The notes below the pieces were generated by a model, which was given only the letters and a program-made list of their open reading frames with translations, did no database searches and was not told where the DNA came from. This document shows, one piece after another, positions 9,896 to 18,681 of a DNA stretch of 64,000 nucleotides (position 1 is its first letter; every line of letters begins with the position of its first letter). The DNA is from Gammaproteobacteria bacterium (GTDB lineage: Bacteria; Pseudomonadota; Gammaproteobacteria; 21-64-14). The stretch spans positions 46,171 through 110,170 of the forward strand of contig JALUXX010000004.1 in assembly GCA_027013145.1 (NCBI GenBank). The letters are read 5' to 3'. Position numbers and translations under genes: made by a program.

Positions 9896-9940
9896 GACGG
9901 CCGGACCGCCTACCAAACCTCGGTGGGCGGCCCGGCCGTC
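9896..9940 (-). promoter_or_regulatory. 15-bp hairpin overlapping the riboswitch 3' half (candidate expression platform)
   Basis: On the minus strand, 9940-9926 can pair with 9910-9896 over 15 positions (14 Watson-Crick pairs plus one G-U), with a 15-nt loop. The left arm is also the 3' strand of the c-di-GMP aptamer, so the two folds are mutually exclusive. There is no good U-tract after the stem, so control may work through Rho or RNA stability rather than intrinsic termination. That it serves as the switching element is inference. Confidence 0.55.
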
Positions 9941-9998
9941 TCGGTGACAAGACCCGTGGCTTTCCGGCCCCGCCTCACGACGGGTGTGGCCTTTTCCA
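9922..9998 (-). promoter_or_regulatory. Class I cyclic di-GMP riboswitch (GEMM-I)
   Basis: Read on the minus strand, the leader contains the conserved GEMM-I order. These are a purine-rich entry GGAAAAGGCCACACC, a short stem CGUC/GGCG closed by a GUGA tetraloop, the core GGGCCGGAAAGCC, the P2 strand ACGGGUC, and the closing strand GGCCGGGCCGCC. The core corresponds to GGGACGCAAAGCC of the Vibrio cholerae Vc2 aptamer. It lies about 160 nt before the start of the VPLPA-CTERM gene. Such aptamers commonly control surface, matrix and motility genes. No covariance search was run. Confidence 0.8.
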
Positions 9999-10544
9999 TT
10001 GTTCCGAGCGAACGGTTCGATGCGGCGGTGCGATCCCCCCTCGACCCCGAATGACTGCATTCCCCACGACGCGGGCGATGTCCTCATCCGTGACATCGCT
10101 CCTCGATCCGTCGATGGCGCAGTCTAGGGGCGGAACGTGACGCAGTGGTTAAGGGCGGATGAACCTTTGCGGGCCGACGCGCGATGCGGGCGGAGTCGGC
10201 TACGGAGCGCGCGGAACGACGAAACGAACCGCGCAAAACGGCAACGGGCAGTGCAGTCAATGCATTGAGAAGACTTCCGTGGCGTAACGTTCAATCGCCG
10301 CGCGCAAATGTATGGCGGAGGTCATTCGTTACGATTGCGTTGCACCTGCGTTGTTTAAAAAATCCGTAATGCGGATGCAGTAGGATTCGTGACGTCAACG
10401 GCGATGCGCGGGCGTGTGCGCAGTTCGGGGAAGGGAGTGTACGCCCGCCATCGGGGAGATGAGGGCGGGGACGTCGATCGCCCCGGCCCCGGAGGCGCGA
10501 GATCGGCCGGCTCGGGACGAAGACCGGCGCACGGGAGGATGACA

Positions 10545-11030
10545 ATGACACGCGATCCGAAGAAGAGCATTTCACTGCGCCTGAGCGGCGCGGATCGGCG
10601 CAAGATACAGGGGGTGGCGGAGCGGTTGCATGTGCGTGAATCGGACGTGCTGCGCTTCTGCATACAGCACGTGCTCGCGAAGCTCGCGCCGCTGCACGAC
10701 GCGCACGCGCACGGCGCGGCGTTGATGCCGGTGTTCATCGAGCTGGGTCCCGAGTTCGTGCGCTTCTTCGCGCTCGATCACGATCGTATCGAGGCGATCC
10801 TCAGCGCGGGTTCGGCCGAGGGCGACCGGCGCGTGGACCGTTTCGACATCGAACTGCTCGCGGGCGCCGGCGGCCCGGAGGCCTACAGCCGCGCGCGCCT
10901 GCGCGAGGTCGTCGACCTGGCCGACGCGGACGCCGACACCGGCAAGGCGCTGCGGCGTTACCTGTATCGCAAATACGTCGCCGACTTCGACGGCGCAGTG
11001 CACGTGCGCCGGGCGCCGCTGGGGGAGTGA
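10545..11030 (+). CDS. Small putative ribbon-helix-helix-like protein, function unknown
   Basis: A 161-aa protein I cannot name. Its N-terminal 40 residues (KSISLRLSGADRRKIQGV... then ESDVLRFCIQHVL) have the beta strand-helix-helix pattern of Arc/MetJ (RHH) DNA-binding proteins. The remainder is an acidic helical region with no recognised domain. The ATG at 10545 is chosen because GGGAGG lies 6-7 nt upstream; the in-frame ATG at 10539 abuts that site. It is transcribed divergently from the riboswitch-controlled VPLPA gene, with about 540 bp of leader/intergenic DNA between them. It could be a local regulator, but that is inference. Confidence 0.65.
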   Translation: MTRDPKKSISLRLSGADRRKIQGVAERLHVRESDVLRFCIQHVLAKLAPLHDAHAHGAALMPVFIELGPEFVRFFALDHDRIEAILSAGSAEGDRRVDRFDIELLAGAGGPEAYSRARLREVVDLADADADTGKALRRYLYRKYVADFDGAVHVRRAPLGE

Positions 11031-11038
11031 GGACGCGC

Positions 11039-11733
11039 CCCCGGATTCCGCTGCGCTCCATCCGGGCTACATCGATCGTCGCCGATCGTCGTCGCGAACC
11101 CGCCGCATCGTAGCCCGGATGCAGGCCGCAGGCCGCAATCCGGGAATCACGGTGCAGAAAGGAATTCCATCCCCGGATTCCGCTGCGCTCCATCCGGGCT
11201 ACATCGATCGTCGCCGACCGTCGTCGCGGACCCGCCGCATCGTAGCCCGGATGCAGGCCGCAGGCCGCAATCCGGGAATCACGGTGCAGGAAGGAATTCC
11301 ATCCCCGGATTCCGCTGCGCTCCATCCGGGCTACATCGATCGTCGCCGATCGTCGTCGCGGACCCGCCGCATCGTAGCCCGGATAAAGGCCGCAGGCCGC
11401 AATCCGGGAATCACGGTGCAGGAAGGAATTCCATCCCCGGATTGCGCTGCGCTCCATCCGGGCTACATCGATCGTCGCCGATCGTCGTCGCGAACCAGCC
11501 GCATCGTAGCCCGGATGCAGGCCGCAGGCCGGAATCCGGGAATCACGGTGCAGGAAGGAATTCCATCCCCGGATTGCGCTGCGCTCCATCCGGGCTACAT
11601 CGATCGTCGCCGATCATCGTCGCGAACCCGCCGCATCGTAGCCGGATGAAGGCCGCAGGCCGCAATCCGAGGAATCACGGTGCAGGAAGGAATTCCGTTC
11701 CCGGATTGCGCTGCGCTCCATCCGGGCTGCATT
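11039..11733. repeat. Tandem array of 132-bp REP/BIME-type repeats (5 copies plus a partial sixth)
   Basis: Copies begin at 11039, 11171, 11303, 11435, 11567 and (truncated) 11699, with an exact period of 132 bp and a few substitutions. Each unit holds two imperfect palindromes of REP type (CCCGGAT...ATCCGGG) in opposite orientation, separated by about 40 bp containing ATCGATCGTCGCCGATCG. Because 132 is a multiple of three, both strands show long open frames with 44-residue periodicity. These are artefacts of the repeat, not genes. The array fills the gap between the small protein gene and glutamate dehydrogenase. Confidence 0.95.
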
Positions 11734-11774
11734 GTCGGGCTACGCCGGGATTGGGAGGGGCGGGAATACGCGAC

Positions 11775-13073
11775 TCACGCCTGCGGGCCGTGGTTGAAAT
11801 ACTCGCGCGTGCCGCGCGCGGTGATGGCCCCGGAGATGCGCTCCATGGCGCGCAGGTAGGCGGCGGTGCGCGGGCTCACGGAGCGGGCCTCGGCGAGGTC
11901 GAAGCACGCGGCGGCCTCGCGGTCCATGATGGTCTTGAGGCGCGCGTTCACTTCCTCCTCCTCCCAGTAATAGCCGTTGCGGTTCTGCACCCACTCGAAG
12001 TAGCTGACGATGACGCCGCCGGCGTTGCACAGGACGTCGGGCAGGACCGGGATGCCGCGCTCGCGCAGGATGCGGTCGGCCTCGGAAGTCACCGGACCGT
12101 TGGCAACCTCGAGGATCTGGCGCGCGCGCACGCGCGCGGCGTTGCCGGCGTCGATCTGATTCTCCAGCGCCGCCGGCACGAGCACGTCGACGTCGAGTTC
12201 GAGCAGCTCCGCGTGCGTCAGGCGGTCGTAGGGGATCTCCTCGCACACCGAGGCGTCGCAGTAGAACGCGCGCAGCTCGCTGCGGTTGCGCTTGTGCTCC
12301 ATGACCGAATCGGGGTTCAGGCCCTGTGCCGCATGGATCGCGCCCTGCGAGTCGCCGATGGCGACGATGCGGAATCCGGCGCGGTCGGCGAGGCGCGCGA
12401 AGTGGTAGCCGGCGTTGCCGAAGCCCTGCACCGCGACCGTCGTCTCGGAGGGGACGAGGCCGCGCCGGCGCGCCCACTCCTCGAGCGCGTAGACCGCGCC
12501 GCGTCCGGTCGCCGCCTCGCGCCCGAGCGAGCCGCACAGATGCACCGGCTTGCCGGTGATCACTGCGGGCTCCTGGCGACGCACGATCTGGGCGTACTCG
12601 TCGCACATCCAGCCCATGACCGTGGCGTTGGTATACATATCGGGCGCCGGGATATCGCGCTCGGGACCGAGGATGTCGGCGACCGCCCGTACGTAGCCGC
12701 GCGAGAGCCGTTCGAGCTCCATGCGCGAGAGTTCCTTGGCGTTGACCTCGACGCCGCCCTTGGCGCCGCCGTAGGGCAACCCCACGACCGCGCACTTGAT
12801 CGTCATCCAGAAACTCAGCGAAGTCACTTCGTCGAGATCGACGTGCGGGTGGTAACGGATGCCGCCCTTGGTCGGGCCGCGGGTGTCGTCGTACTGGACG
12901 CGGTAGCCGGTGAACACGCGCAGCGAACCGTCGTCCATGCGCACCGGAATGCTCGCGGTGAGGGAGAGCTTCGGGTGGGAGAGGCGCTCGCGGACGTCGT
13001 CGACGAGCCGGATGTGCTGCAGGACGTCCTCGAGGCGGACCAGGGCGTCCTGGAAGGTCTTGTTGTTGTTCAT
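11775..13073 (-). CDS. gdhA: Glu/Leu/Phe/Val dehydrogenase family, probable glutamate dehydrogenase
   Basis: Catalyses reversible oxidative deamination of glutamate to 2-oxoglutarate in the cytoplasm, linking nitrogen and carbon metabolism. The 432-aa product has the family signatures GPTKGGIRYHP and the catalytic-lysine motif KCAVVGLPYGGAKGG. It also has DIPAPDMYT, a Rossmann segment VAVQGFGNAG, and the late motif PDVLCNAGGVIVSYFEW. Length fits the hexameric 410-450-aa class. The start at ATG 13073 gives the usual N-terminus; an in-frame GTG at 13112 would add 13 residues. No strong Shine-Dalgarno is visible for either. The REP array lies just beyond its 3' end. Confidence 0.93.
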   Translation of the reverse strand: MNNNKTFQDALVRLEDVLQHIRLVDDVRERLSHPKLSLTASIPVRMDDGSLRVFTGYRVQYDDTRGPTKGGIRYHPHVDLDEVTSLSFWMTIKCAVVGLPYGGAKGGVEVNAKELSRMELERLSRGYVRAVADILGPERDIPAPDMYTNATVMGWMCDEYAQIVRRQEPAVITGKPVHLCGSLGREAATGRGAVYALEEWARRRGLVPSETTVAVQGFGNAGYHFARLADRAGFRIVAIGDSQGAIHAAQGLNPDSVMEHKRNRSELRAFYCDASVCEEIPYDRLTHAELLELDVDVLVPAALENQIDAGNAARVRARQILEVANGPVTSEADRILRERGIPVLPDVLCNAGGVIVSYFEWVQNRNGYYWEEEEVNARLKTIMDREAAACFDLAEARSVSPRTAAYLRAMERISGAITARGTREYFNHGPQA

Positions 13074-13155
13074 GACCGGGCCCCGCTGGCCGGCGGCGGC
13101 GCCGGCACTCACCGGGTTGGCGGCCGGGGCCGTGCCGACTTGACGGACGCGCGGT

Positions 13156-13827
13156 TCAGCGCGCGCCGCGGCGCATCCGCAGGCGCGCCGCGCGCCCGAT
13201 CTCGAGCGACAGGACCACCGGGACCACCCAGACGAAATCCGCGAACCACACCCGGCCCTCCACCAGGACCCGGGTCGGAAACAGGAGCATCGCCGCGGTC
13301 ATCAGGGCCAACGCCACGCCGGCGCCGATCGCGCCGCTGGCCCGATACCACAGCCGCCGCAGGAAGCCCGGCGACCCTTCGGCGGAACGGTCGGGGGCCC
13401 CGGCGGGGACCGTCGGGATGAAGGACCGCGCAGCCGCCGCGGAAAGGGGCGCGCCGCGGGAGGCGGGCGTGAGCGCGGGCGAGGTGTGGGCGAGCAGGGC
13501 GAGCCAGCGTGCACGCGGGCCGACGAGGCGCAGGGCGGTACCGTCGCGCAGGCCGATGCGCCCGGGCAGTGCATCGCGCGCGGGGCCCGCGCGCTGCAGA
13601 TCCACCTGCAGGCTGACCACCTCGCTCCACAGGCGCAACCGCCCGCGTACCCGCAGCCCGGTGGCGATGACCTGCCAGTCGGACTCCGGCGCCGCCTGCA
13701 GGCGGCCGGAGCGGGCAAGCGACCCCGCGGCGGAGGCGCGCACGGGACGCAGGACGGCCTCGGCGCGCGCCGCACCGCCCGTGGGACTCCGCCCGCCCGT
13801 CTTCCACCGTGCCATCATCTGCGTCAA
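13156..13827 (-). CDS. Uncharacterised membrane protein
   Basis: About 223 aa with no recognised family. The N-terminal two thirds are hydrophilic, Arg-rich and beta-like. The C-terminus has two hydrophobic stretches (GAGVALALMTAAMLLF and FVWVVPVVLSLEIG), suggesting a C-terminal membrane anchor. The TTG at 13827 has GGGAG 6 nt upstream; ATG 13818 and 13815 are alternatives with poorer spacing. Its stop lies 43-83 bp from the dehydrogenase start on the same strand, so the two may be co-transcribed. Product and start are uncertain; the frame fits the local codon pattern. Confidence 0.55.
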   Translation of the reverse strand: MTQMMARWKTGGRSPTGGAARAEAVLRPVRASAAGSLARSGRLQAAPESDWQVIATGLRVRGRLRLWSEVVSLQVDLQRAGPARDALPGRIGLRDGTALRLVGPRARWLALLAHTSPALTPASRGAPLSAAAARSFIPTVPAGAPDRSAEGSPGFLRRLWYRASGAIGAGVALALMTAAMLLFPTRVLVEGRVWFADFVWVVPVVLSLEIGRAARLRMRRGAR

Positions 13828-14455
13828 CGATGCTCCCTGCGGGGCCGGGGCCCGGCCCGGCACTCCCCCCCGGCCGCCCATGCGCACCGGGTTGGTCCGA
13901 TGCCGGATTGGACCCGATCCAGGCGCGGAAGTGCCCACCGCCTCCACGGCGGACCGTCGCGCGGGCCACGCCCCGCCAAAAGGGGCGCGGCGGGGGGACC
14001 GCCGCGCCAGGACATGGCGGAACATCGGGCGGGCGGGACGGGCACGACCGCACTCCCTTCCCGGCGCCCGCGACGGGCGCTTTCCCCGCCGAGCACTGAC
14101 GGAGGTTAAAGCAAGCAAGATCGGTACCAAATTTAAAAACCATAACTTTTTCAATATCGTGAAAAAACGGCAGTGCGCGCCTGCGGTCCCTGCTGTCGCC
14201 GTGGCGGGACAGGGTTGCGCCCCTGAAACCCGATCCCGCTGATCACACGGGTTTTTCGACCGTCTCCGGGCGGCGACGCGGGTGCGCCGCCGAACCGCTT
14301 ATGGCACAATCGCCCGCGGTTCCGTCGCCGATGCGGCGCACGATGAATCCGGCATAGGCGCAATGGGCACATCCTTTCCCGTCTCCGTGATCGTCCGGGG
14401 CCCGCTCCTGCGAACCGCTCCGATCCGGCGCTGACCGGCCCTGCCGACATCCCCC
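13828..14455. other. Intergenic region with an AT-rich island
   Basis: A stretch of 628 bp without a supportable gene, between divergent transcription units. Positions 14105-14170 form an AT-rich patch (AAATTTAAAAACCATAAC, then TTTTTCAATATCGTGAAAAAA) that contrasts sharply with about 70% GC around it and may hold promoters. At 14225-14255 an AAACCCG/CGGGTTT inverted repeat is followed by a few T residues, a weak terminator-like signal on the plus strand. Confidence 0.5.
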
Positions 14456-16492
14456 ATGCCCGATTCGAATGCGGACCTGTCCGTCACCCCGTCGCCGCCT
14501 TCGGGAGACGGTTTCTGGGACCGGTTGCGACGCCGGGCGTTCGGCCCGCCACGCGACCCCACCGCCCCCGAAACCCGGCACCACATCACCCTGATCGCCT
14601 TCCTCGCCTGGGTGGGTCTCGGCGCCGACGGGCTGTCCTCGGCCTGCTACGGCCCGGAGGAGGCCTTCAAGGCACTCGGGACCAACACCGCGCTCGGGCT
14701 CTATCTCGCGCTGGCCACGGCGGTCACCGTCTTCGTGATCGCCGTCGGCTACAACCAGGTGATCGAGCTGTTCCCCAGCGGCGGCGGCGGCTACAAGGTC
14801 GCCACCAAGCTGCTCGGGCGCCATGCCGGCCTGGTCTCCGGGGCGGCGCTGGTCGTCGACTACGTGCTCACCGTCGCGATCTCCATTTCCGCCGCGGTCG
14901 ACGCGGTGTTCAGCTTCCTGCCCGTCGACACCACGGGGCTGCGCGTGGGCGCCATCCTGCTGGTACTCGCCGTGCTCACGCTGCTCAATCTGCGCGGCAT
15001 GAAGGAGTCGATCAAGGTCCTGATGCCGATCTTTCTGGGTTTCGTGCTCACGCACGCGTTCCTGATCCTCTACGGCATCGGCCTGCACTGGCGCCACCTC
15101 GGCGACCTGTACCCGGCCACGACCGCAGACGTCTCGCGCCTGTCCGACTCCATCGGCCTGTTCGGAGTGATCGCGCTGTTCCTGCGCGCCTACGCCCTGG
15201 GCGGCGGGACCTACACCGGGATCGAGGCGGTATCGAACAGCGTCCACCTGCTGAAGGAGCCGCGCGTCACCACCGGCAAATGGACCATGTTCTACATGGC
15301 GCTGTCGCTGTCGTTCATCGCCGGCGGCATCATCCTCCTCTACCTGCTGTGGAACGCCCACCCGGTCCACGACAAGACCCTCAACGCGGTGGTCTTCGCG
15401 ACCATCACGTCGCACTGGCAGTGGGGCGGCTGGGATCTGGGTACGCTGTTCGTGACCCTGGTCCTCATCCTCGAAGCCGGGCTGCTGCTGGTGGCCGCCA
15501 ACACCGGCTTCCTGGCGGGCCCAATGGTCCTCGCGAACATGGCGGTGGACGGCTGGCTGCCGGCGCGCTTCTCCTATCTCTCCGAGCGCCTCGTGACCAA
15601 GAACGGCGTACTGCTCATGGCCGTGGCGGCGTTCATCATCCTCCTATGGACCGACGGGCGCGTCGATACGCTCGTCGTGCTCTACAGCATGAATGTGTTC
15701 CTGACCTTCTCGCTGTCGCTCTCGGGTATGTGCGTCTACTGGTGGCGCAACCGCGGGGTGGAGCCGAGCTGGCCCTGGCGTCTGGCGTTGTCGGGGCTGG
15801 GGCTGGCGACCTCGGCCGGGATCCTGGTCGCCGTGGTACTGGAGAAGTTCGACGAGGGCGGCTGGGTGACCGCGGTGGTGACCGGATCCCTGATCGCCTT
15901 CTGCCTGCTCGTCCGGCGCCACTACGGACAGGTGGAGCGCCAGCTCGCCGCGCTCGACGAAATCCTCACCCAGATCCCGGAGTCGCCGCCCGCCGAGAAG
16001 CCGCAACTGCGCGAGGGCGAGCCCGCGGCGGTGTTCTTCGTCTCCCGCTATCGCGGCGTCGGCATGCACACGCTGCTCAATGTGCAGCGGATGTTCCCCG
16101 GCCACTTCAGCAACTACCTGTTCGTGAGCGTCGCCGAGGTCGACAGCAGCGCCATGAAGGGCGAGGCCGGGGTTAGCAACCTGCAGGAGCGTGTCGAGGC
16201 GGATCTGCAGAAGTACGTGGACTTCTGCAACGCCCACGGTCTCGCCGCCGCGGGATATGCCTGCGTGGCGACCGACGCCGTCGACGGCGCGGCCCGGCTT
16301 GCGCAGCAGATCCTCGAGAAATATCCGGGCAGCGTCTTCTTCGCGGGCAGCCTCACGTTCAAGAACGAAAACTGGTTGACGCGCATGCTGCACAACTATA
16401 CGGCGCAGGCGCTGCAGCGCCGGTTGCACCTCATGGGCGCGAACCTGATGATCTTCCCGATGCTGGTCGACGCGCGCCCCGGGGCCCCGTGA
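14456..16492 (+). CDS. APC-superfamily permease, KimA/KUP-like potassium or amino-acid transporter
   Basis: A 678-aa inner-membrane transporter with about twelve hydrophobic helices (residues about 40-480) and a soluble C-terminal domain of about 180 residues. The first helix region HHITLIAFLAWVGLGADGLS and the following CYGPEEAF are typical of the KimA-like branch of the APC superfamily. That branch includes the c-di-AMP-regulated K+ importer KimA of Bacillus. The C-terminal region has a USP-like look (AAVFFVSRYRGVGMHTLL, YVDFCNAHGLAA). The substrate cannot be settled from sequence. Its stop codon (16490-16492) directly abuts the stop of the convergent bufC gene. Confidence 0.8.
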   Translation: MPDSNADLSVTPSPPSGDGFWDRLRRRAFGPPRDPTAPETRHHITLIAFLAWVGLGADGLSSACYGPEEAFKALGTNTALGLYLALATAVTVFVIAVGYNQVIELFPSGGGGYKVATKLLGRHAGLVSGAALVVDYVLTVAISISAAVDAVFSFLPVDTTGLRVGAILLVLAVLTLLNLRGMKESIKVLMPIFLGFVLTHAFLILYGIGLHWRHLGDLYPATTADVSRLSDSIGLFGVIALFLRAYALGGGTYTGIEAVSNSVHLLKEPRVTTGKWTMFYMALSLSFIAGGIILLYLLWNAHPVHDKTLNAVVFATITSHWQWGGWDLGTLFVTLVLILEAGLLLVAANTGFLAGPMVLANMAVDGWLPARFSYLSERLVTKNGVLLMAVAAFIILLWTDGRVDTLVVLYSMNVFLTFSLSLSGMCVYWWRNRGVEPSWPWRLALSGLGLATSAGILVAVVLEKFDEGGWVTAVVTGSLIAFCLLVRRHYGQVERQLAALDEILTQIPESPPAEKPQLREGEPAAVFFVSRYRGVGMHTLLNVQRMFPGHFSNYLFVSVAEVDSSAMKGEAGVSNLQERVEADLQKYVDFCNAHGLAAAGYACVATDAVDGAARLAQQILEKYPGSVFFAGSLTFKNENWLTRMLHNYTAQALQRRLHLMGANLMIFPMLVDARPGAP

Positions 16493-17272
16493 TCAGCCGC
16501 CCGTCTCGACGGCGCCGATCAGCCCCTCCTGCACCCAGCCCTTGAGCAGCCCGGCCGCCTGCAGCGGCGCCTCCGCCTCGCCGAACCACTCGCACAAGCC
16601 CTGGCACAGGTCCGCGAACGGCGAGCCGGCGCCGGCGGCGTCCAGCGCCCACGCCTCGGGGGCGGAGAGCGAACGGAAGTAGTTGGTCAGGTCGCGCCGC
16701 CACAGCACCCAGGCGACCGGTTGCGGCGTGCGCGCGGGCGGGGACGGCGTGGCGCCGTCCTGCACGTCCTTCCACAACTGCGCCACCGCCCAATGCAGAT
16801 CCAGACGGCGCACGGAGGGGTGCGGAAACAGCCGCATGCCCGGCCAGCGTTCGGGCGCGACCGCGGCCACGTCCGCCACCGTCACGACCGCGGCGTCGGC
16901 GGCGTCGAACACCTCGGTCATGGCCCACTCGAAGGCGGCCAGCTCCGCGAGCCACGGCGCCTCGTCCGCGCGCCGCAGCGAATCGGCCAACCCGGCACCG
17001 AACCAGCGGATCGAGAAATGGCGCGAGGGGTGCGCCTCGATATAACGCCGCCCGATGCGCTCGAAGCCCTCGTCTCCGAGCACCGCCTTGAGTACCCGGA
17101 AATCCGACTCGAGCGCCTCGAGCAGGCGCAGCCGGTAGGCCTCGCCGTAGACCGCCAGCCGCTGCGCGGCGCCGGTGCGGGCGCTGTCGGCGATGCGGGG
17201 GACGATCCCGGCCGTCTCGCCGCTGAGGACGTAGTCGCGGAATGCCTGCTGCAGCGCGCGCAATCCGCTCAC
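16493..17272 (-). CDS. bufC: BufC/HvfC family protein (DUF2063), bufferin maturation partner
   Basis: 259-aa partner of the BufB oxidase. In characterised bufferin and HvfABC systems this DUF2063-type protein binds the precursor peptide and presents it to the MNIO enzyme. The N-terminal helix region ([14 protein letters not shown]) through [14 protein letters not shown] is characteristic of the family. The GTG start at 17272 overlaps the bufB stop as GTGA, so translation is coupled; longer upstream readings simply run through bufB in another frame. The gene ends at the stop of the convergent permease. Confidence 0.88.
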   Translation of the reverse strand: MSGLRALQQAFRDYVLSGETAGIVPRIADSARTGAAQRLAVYGEAYRLRLLEALESDFRVLKAVLGDEGFERIGRRYIEAHPSRHFSIRWFGAGLADSLRRADEAPWLAELAAFEWAMTEVFDAADAAVVTVADVAAVAPERWPGMRLFPHPSVRRLDLHWAVAQLWKDVQDGATPSPPARTPQPVAWVLWRRDLTNYFRSLSAPEAWALDAAGAGSPFADLCQGLCEWFGEAEAPLQAAGLLKGWVQEGLIGAVETGG

Positions 17273-18129
17273 GGGGCGAGCCCGGCCGCCCGCGGGGCCG
17301 CGGCGATCCCGCGGGCGTAGTCCAGCTCCGCGATCAGATCCTCGAGCGGCGGGATGTCGGCGTCGCGCTCGATCATCGCCGAGACCGCGCCGAAGCGGCG
17401 CACCGCATCGGCGTACAGCGACCAGACCGGGTCGATGACCGGATGATCGTGGGTATCGATGATGCAGTCCTCGCGCCGCGTATGGCCGGCGAGATGGAAC
17501 TGCCATACCCGCTCCACGGGGATGCCCGCGAGGTAGTCGGCCGGATCGAAATCGTGGTTGAACGCGCTGACGTAGATGTTGTTGATGTCGAGCAGGATCA
17601 GGCAATCGGCCCGGCGTGCGACCTCCGCGAGGAACTCCCACTCCGTCATCTCCGACTCGCGGTAACTCACGTAGCTGGACACGTTCTCCAGCAGGATGCG
17701 CCGCCCCAGAAACTCCTGCACTGCACCCACACGCCCGACGACGTGGCGCAACGCCTCCTCGGTGTAGGGCAGCGGCATCAGGTCGTGCAGATTGGTGCCG
17801 TCCAGTCCGGTCCAGCACAGATGGTCGGAGACCCAGGCAGGCTCGATGCGCGCGGCGAGTTCGCGTACCTGGCGCAGGTAGTCGCGATCGAGCGGGTCGG
17901 TGCCGCCGATCGACAGGGAGACCCCGTGCATGACCAGCGGGTAACGCTCGCGTATCCGGGTCAGGTAGTGCAACGGCTTGCCGCCCGGCACGAGATAGTT
18001 CTCGGTCAGCACCTCGAACCAGTCGACGTGCGGCTCACCCGCCAGAATCGCCTCGTAGTGGTCGGGACGCAGACCCAGTCCGAATCCGAGGTAGGGTCGT
18101 CGGCCAAGGGGGGTAAGGCGGGAAGACAT
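17269..18129 (-). CDS. bufB: BufB/HvfB MNIO-family peptide-modifying oxidase (DUF692)
   Basis: 286-aa multinuclear non-haem iron-dependent oxidase with a TIM-barrel fold. Family members convert cysteines of the precursor peptide to thiooxazole or oxazolone/thioamide groups, producing copper-binding bufferins. Metal-ligand segments are visible: [55 protein letters not shown] and IDTHDHPV. Length matches the family. It follows the precursor gene bufA2 across a gap that contains a terminator hairpin, and it overlaps bufC by 4 nt. Confidence 0.93.
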   Translation of the reverse strand: MSSRLTPLGRRPYLGFGLGLRPDHYEAILAGEPHVDWFEVLTENYLVPGGKPLHYLTRIRERYPLVMHGVSLSIGGTDPLDRDYLRQVRELAARIEPAWVSDHLCWTGLDGTNLHDLMPLPYTEEALRHVVGRVGAVQEFLGRRILLENVSSYVSYRESEMTEWEFLAEVARRADCLILLDINNIYVSAFNHDFDPADYLAGIPVERVWQFHLAGHTRREDCIIDTHDHPVIDPVWSLYADAVRRFGAVSAMIERDADIPPLEDLIAELDYARGIAAAPRAAGLAP

Positions 18130-18186
18130 GGGACTCGGCGGTACCCTGCGAACGGGTGGCGCAGCTCCGGCGTCGCGCGCCCGGTG

Positions 18187-18226
18187 AAAACCGAGGGGCG
18201 CCCCCGCACTGCGGCGGGGACGCCCC
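18187..18226 (-). terminator. Intrinsic terminator/attenuator between bufA2 and bufB
   Basis: On the minus strand 18226-18214 pairs with 18207-18195 (13 positions, one G-U) across a 6-nt loop. A TTTT tract at 18190-18187 follows 4 nt after the stem. It begins 5 nt beyond the bufA2 stop. Partial termination here would give an excess of precursor-peptide mRNA over the enzyme genes, as is common in RiPP operons. Confidence 0.75.
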
Positions 18227-18231
18227 GCGGA

Positions 18232-18504
18232 TTACATGTGACCCTTCGGGGCCGTGGTGGATCCGCCCTTCTCCTTGCAGGCCTTCGCGCTCATCGGCTC
18301 CCAGCCGAGGCCCTTGCACTGATTCATGCCCTTGCAGGCGTTCAGCGCGCTCTTGCAGGCACCCTGGCCCTTGCATGCATTCACGCCGAAGCAGTGAACC
18401 ATGCCCGCCTGGGCGGCGGAGGCGGTGGTCACCGGCGCCATGCTGAACAGGGCGGCGGCGGCACCGGCGATGGCGATGCCGGACAGCTTACGGGCAGTGT
18501 TCAT
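18232..18504 (-). CDS. bufA2: BufA2-type bufferin precursor peptide
   Basis: 90-aa precursor of a periplasmic RiPP metallophore. A Sec signal peptide (IAIAGAAAALFSMAPVTTASA) is followed by a core with six cysteines in the BufA2 pattern: HCFGVNACKG, GACKSALNACKG, NQCKG and KACKEKGG. Bufferins with this pattern are modified by BufB/BufC and sequester copper. The ATG at 18504 has GAGGAGA upstream; a longer upstream reading to 18639 lacks a signal peptide at its N-terminus and is not used. A TATACT hexamer at 18618-18613 on the minus strand could be a -10 element, but no good -35 accompanies it. Confidence 0.9.
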   Translation of the reverse strand: MNTARKLSGIAIAGAAAALFSMAPVTTASAAQAGMVHCFGVNACKGQGACKSALNACKGMNQCKGLGWEPMSAKACKEKGGSTTAPKGHM

Positions 18505-18681
18505 GAACACTTCTCCTCTCTGCGTTGATGGTGGTGTTCGGGGTGAGCCGGATTCATCTGGAATAATGGCACGGACGAAGCCGCCCGCGCCTCGCACCCG
18601 GGCGTCGAGGTCAGTATACCGTGCGCCCGCGCCGGGCACTACAGCACGACGCCGGGGCGGCGCCGCCGCGGAATGCCCGTA

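Noticed and set aside
10801..11589. Open frames with 44-residue repeats through the 132-bp array, on both strands
   Set aside because: They arise because the repeat period is a multiple of three. There is no ribosome-binding site or domain, and the DNA repeats are REP-type palindromes.
11039..11733. CRISPR array
   Set aside because: The whole 132-bp unit is repeated with no unique spacers, and there are no cas genes.
11442..13421. Plus-strand open frame of about 660 codons
   Set aside because: It reads through the repeat array and antisense to glutamate dehydrogenase; it has no recognisable protein features.
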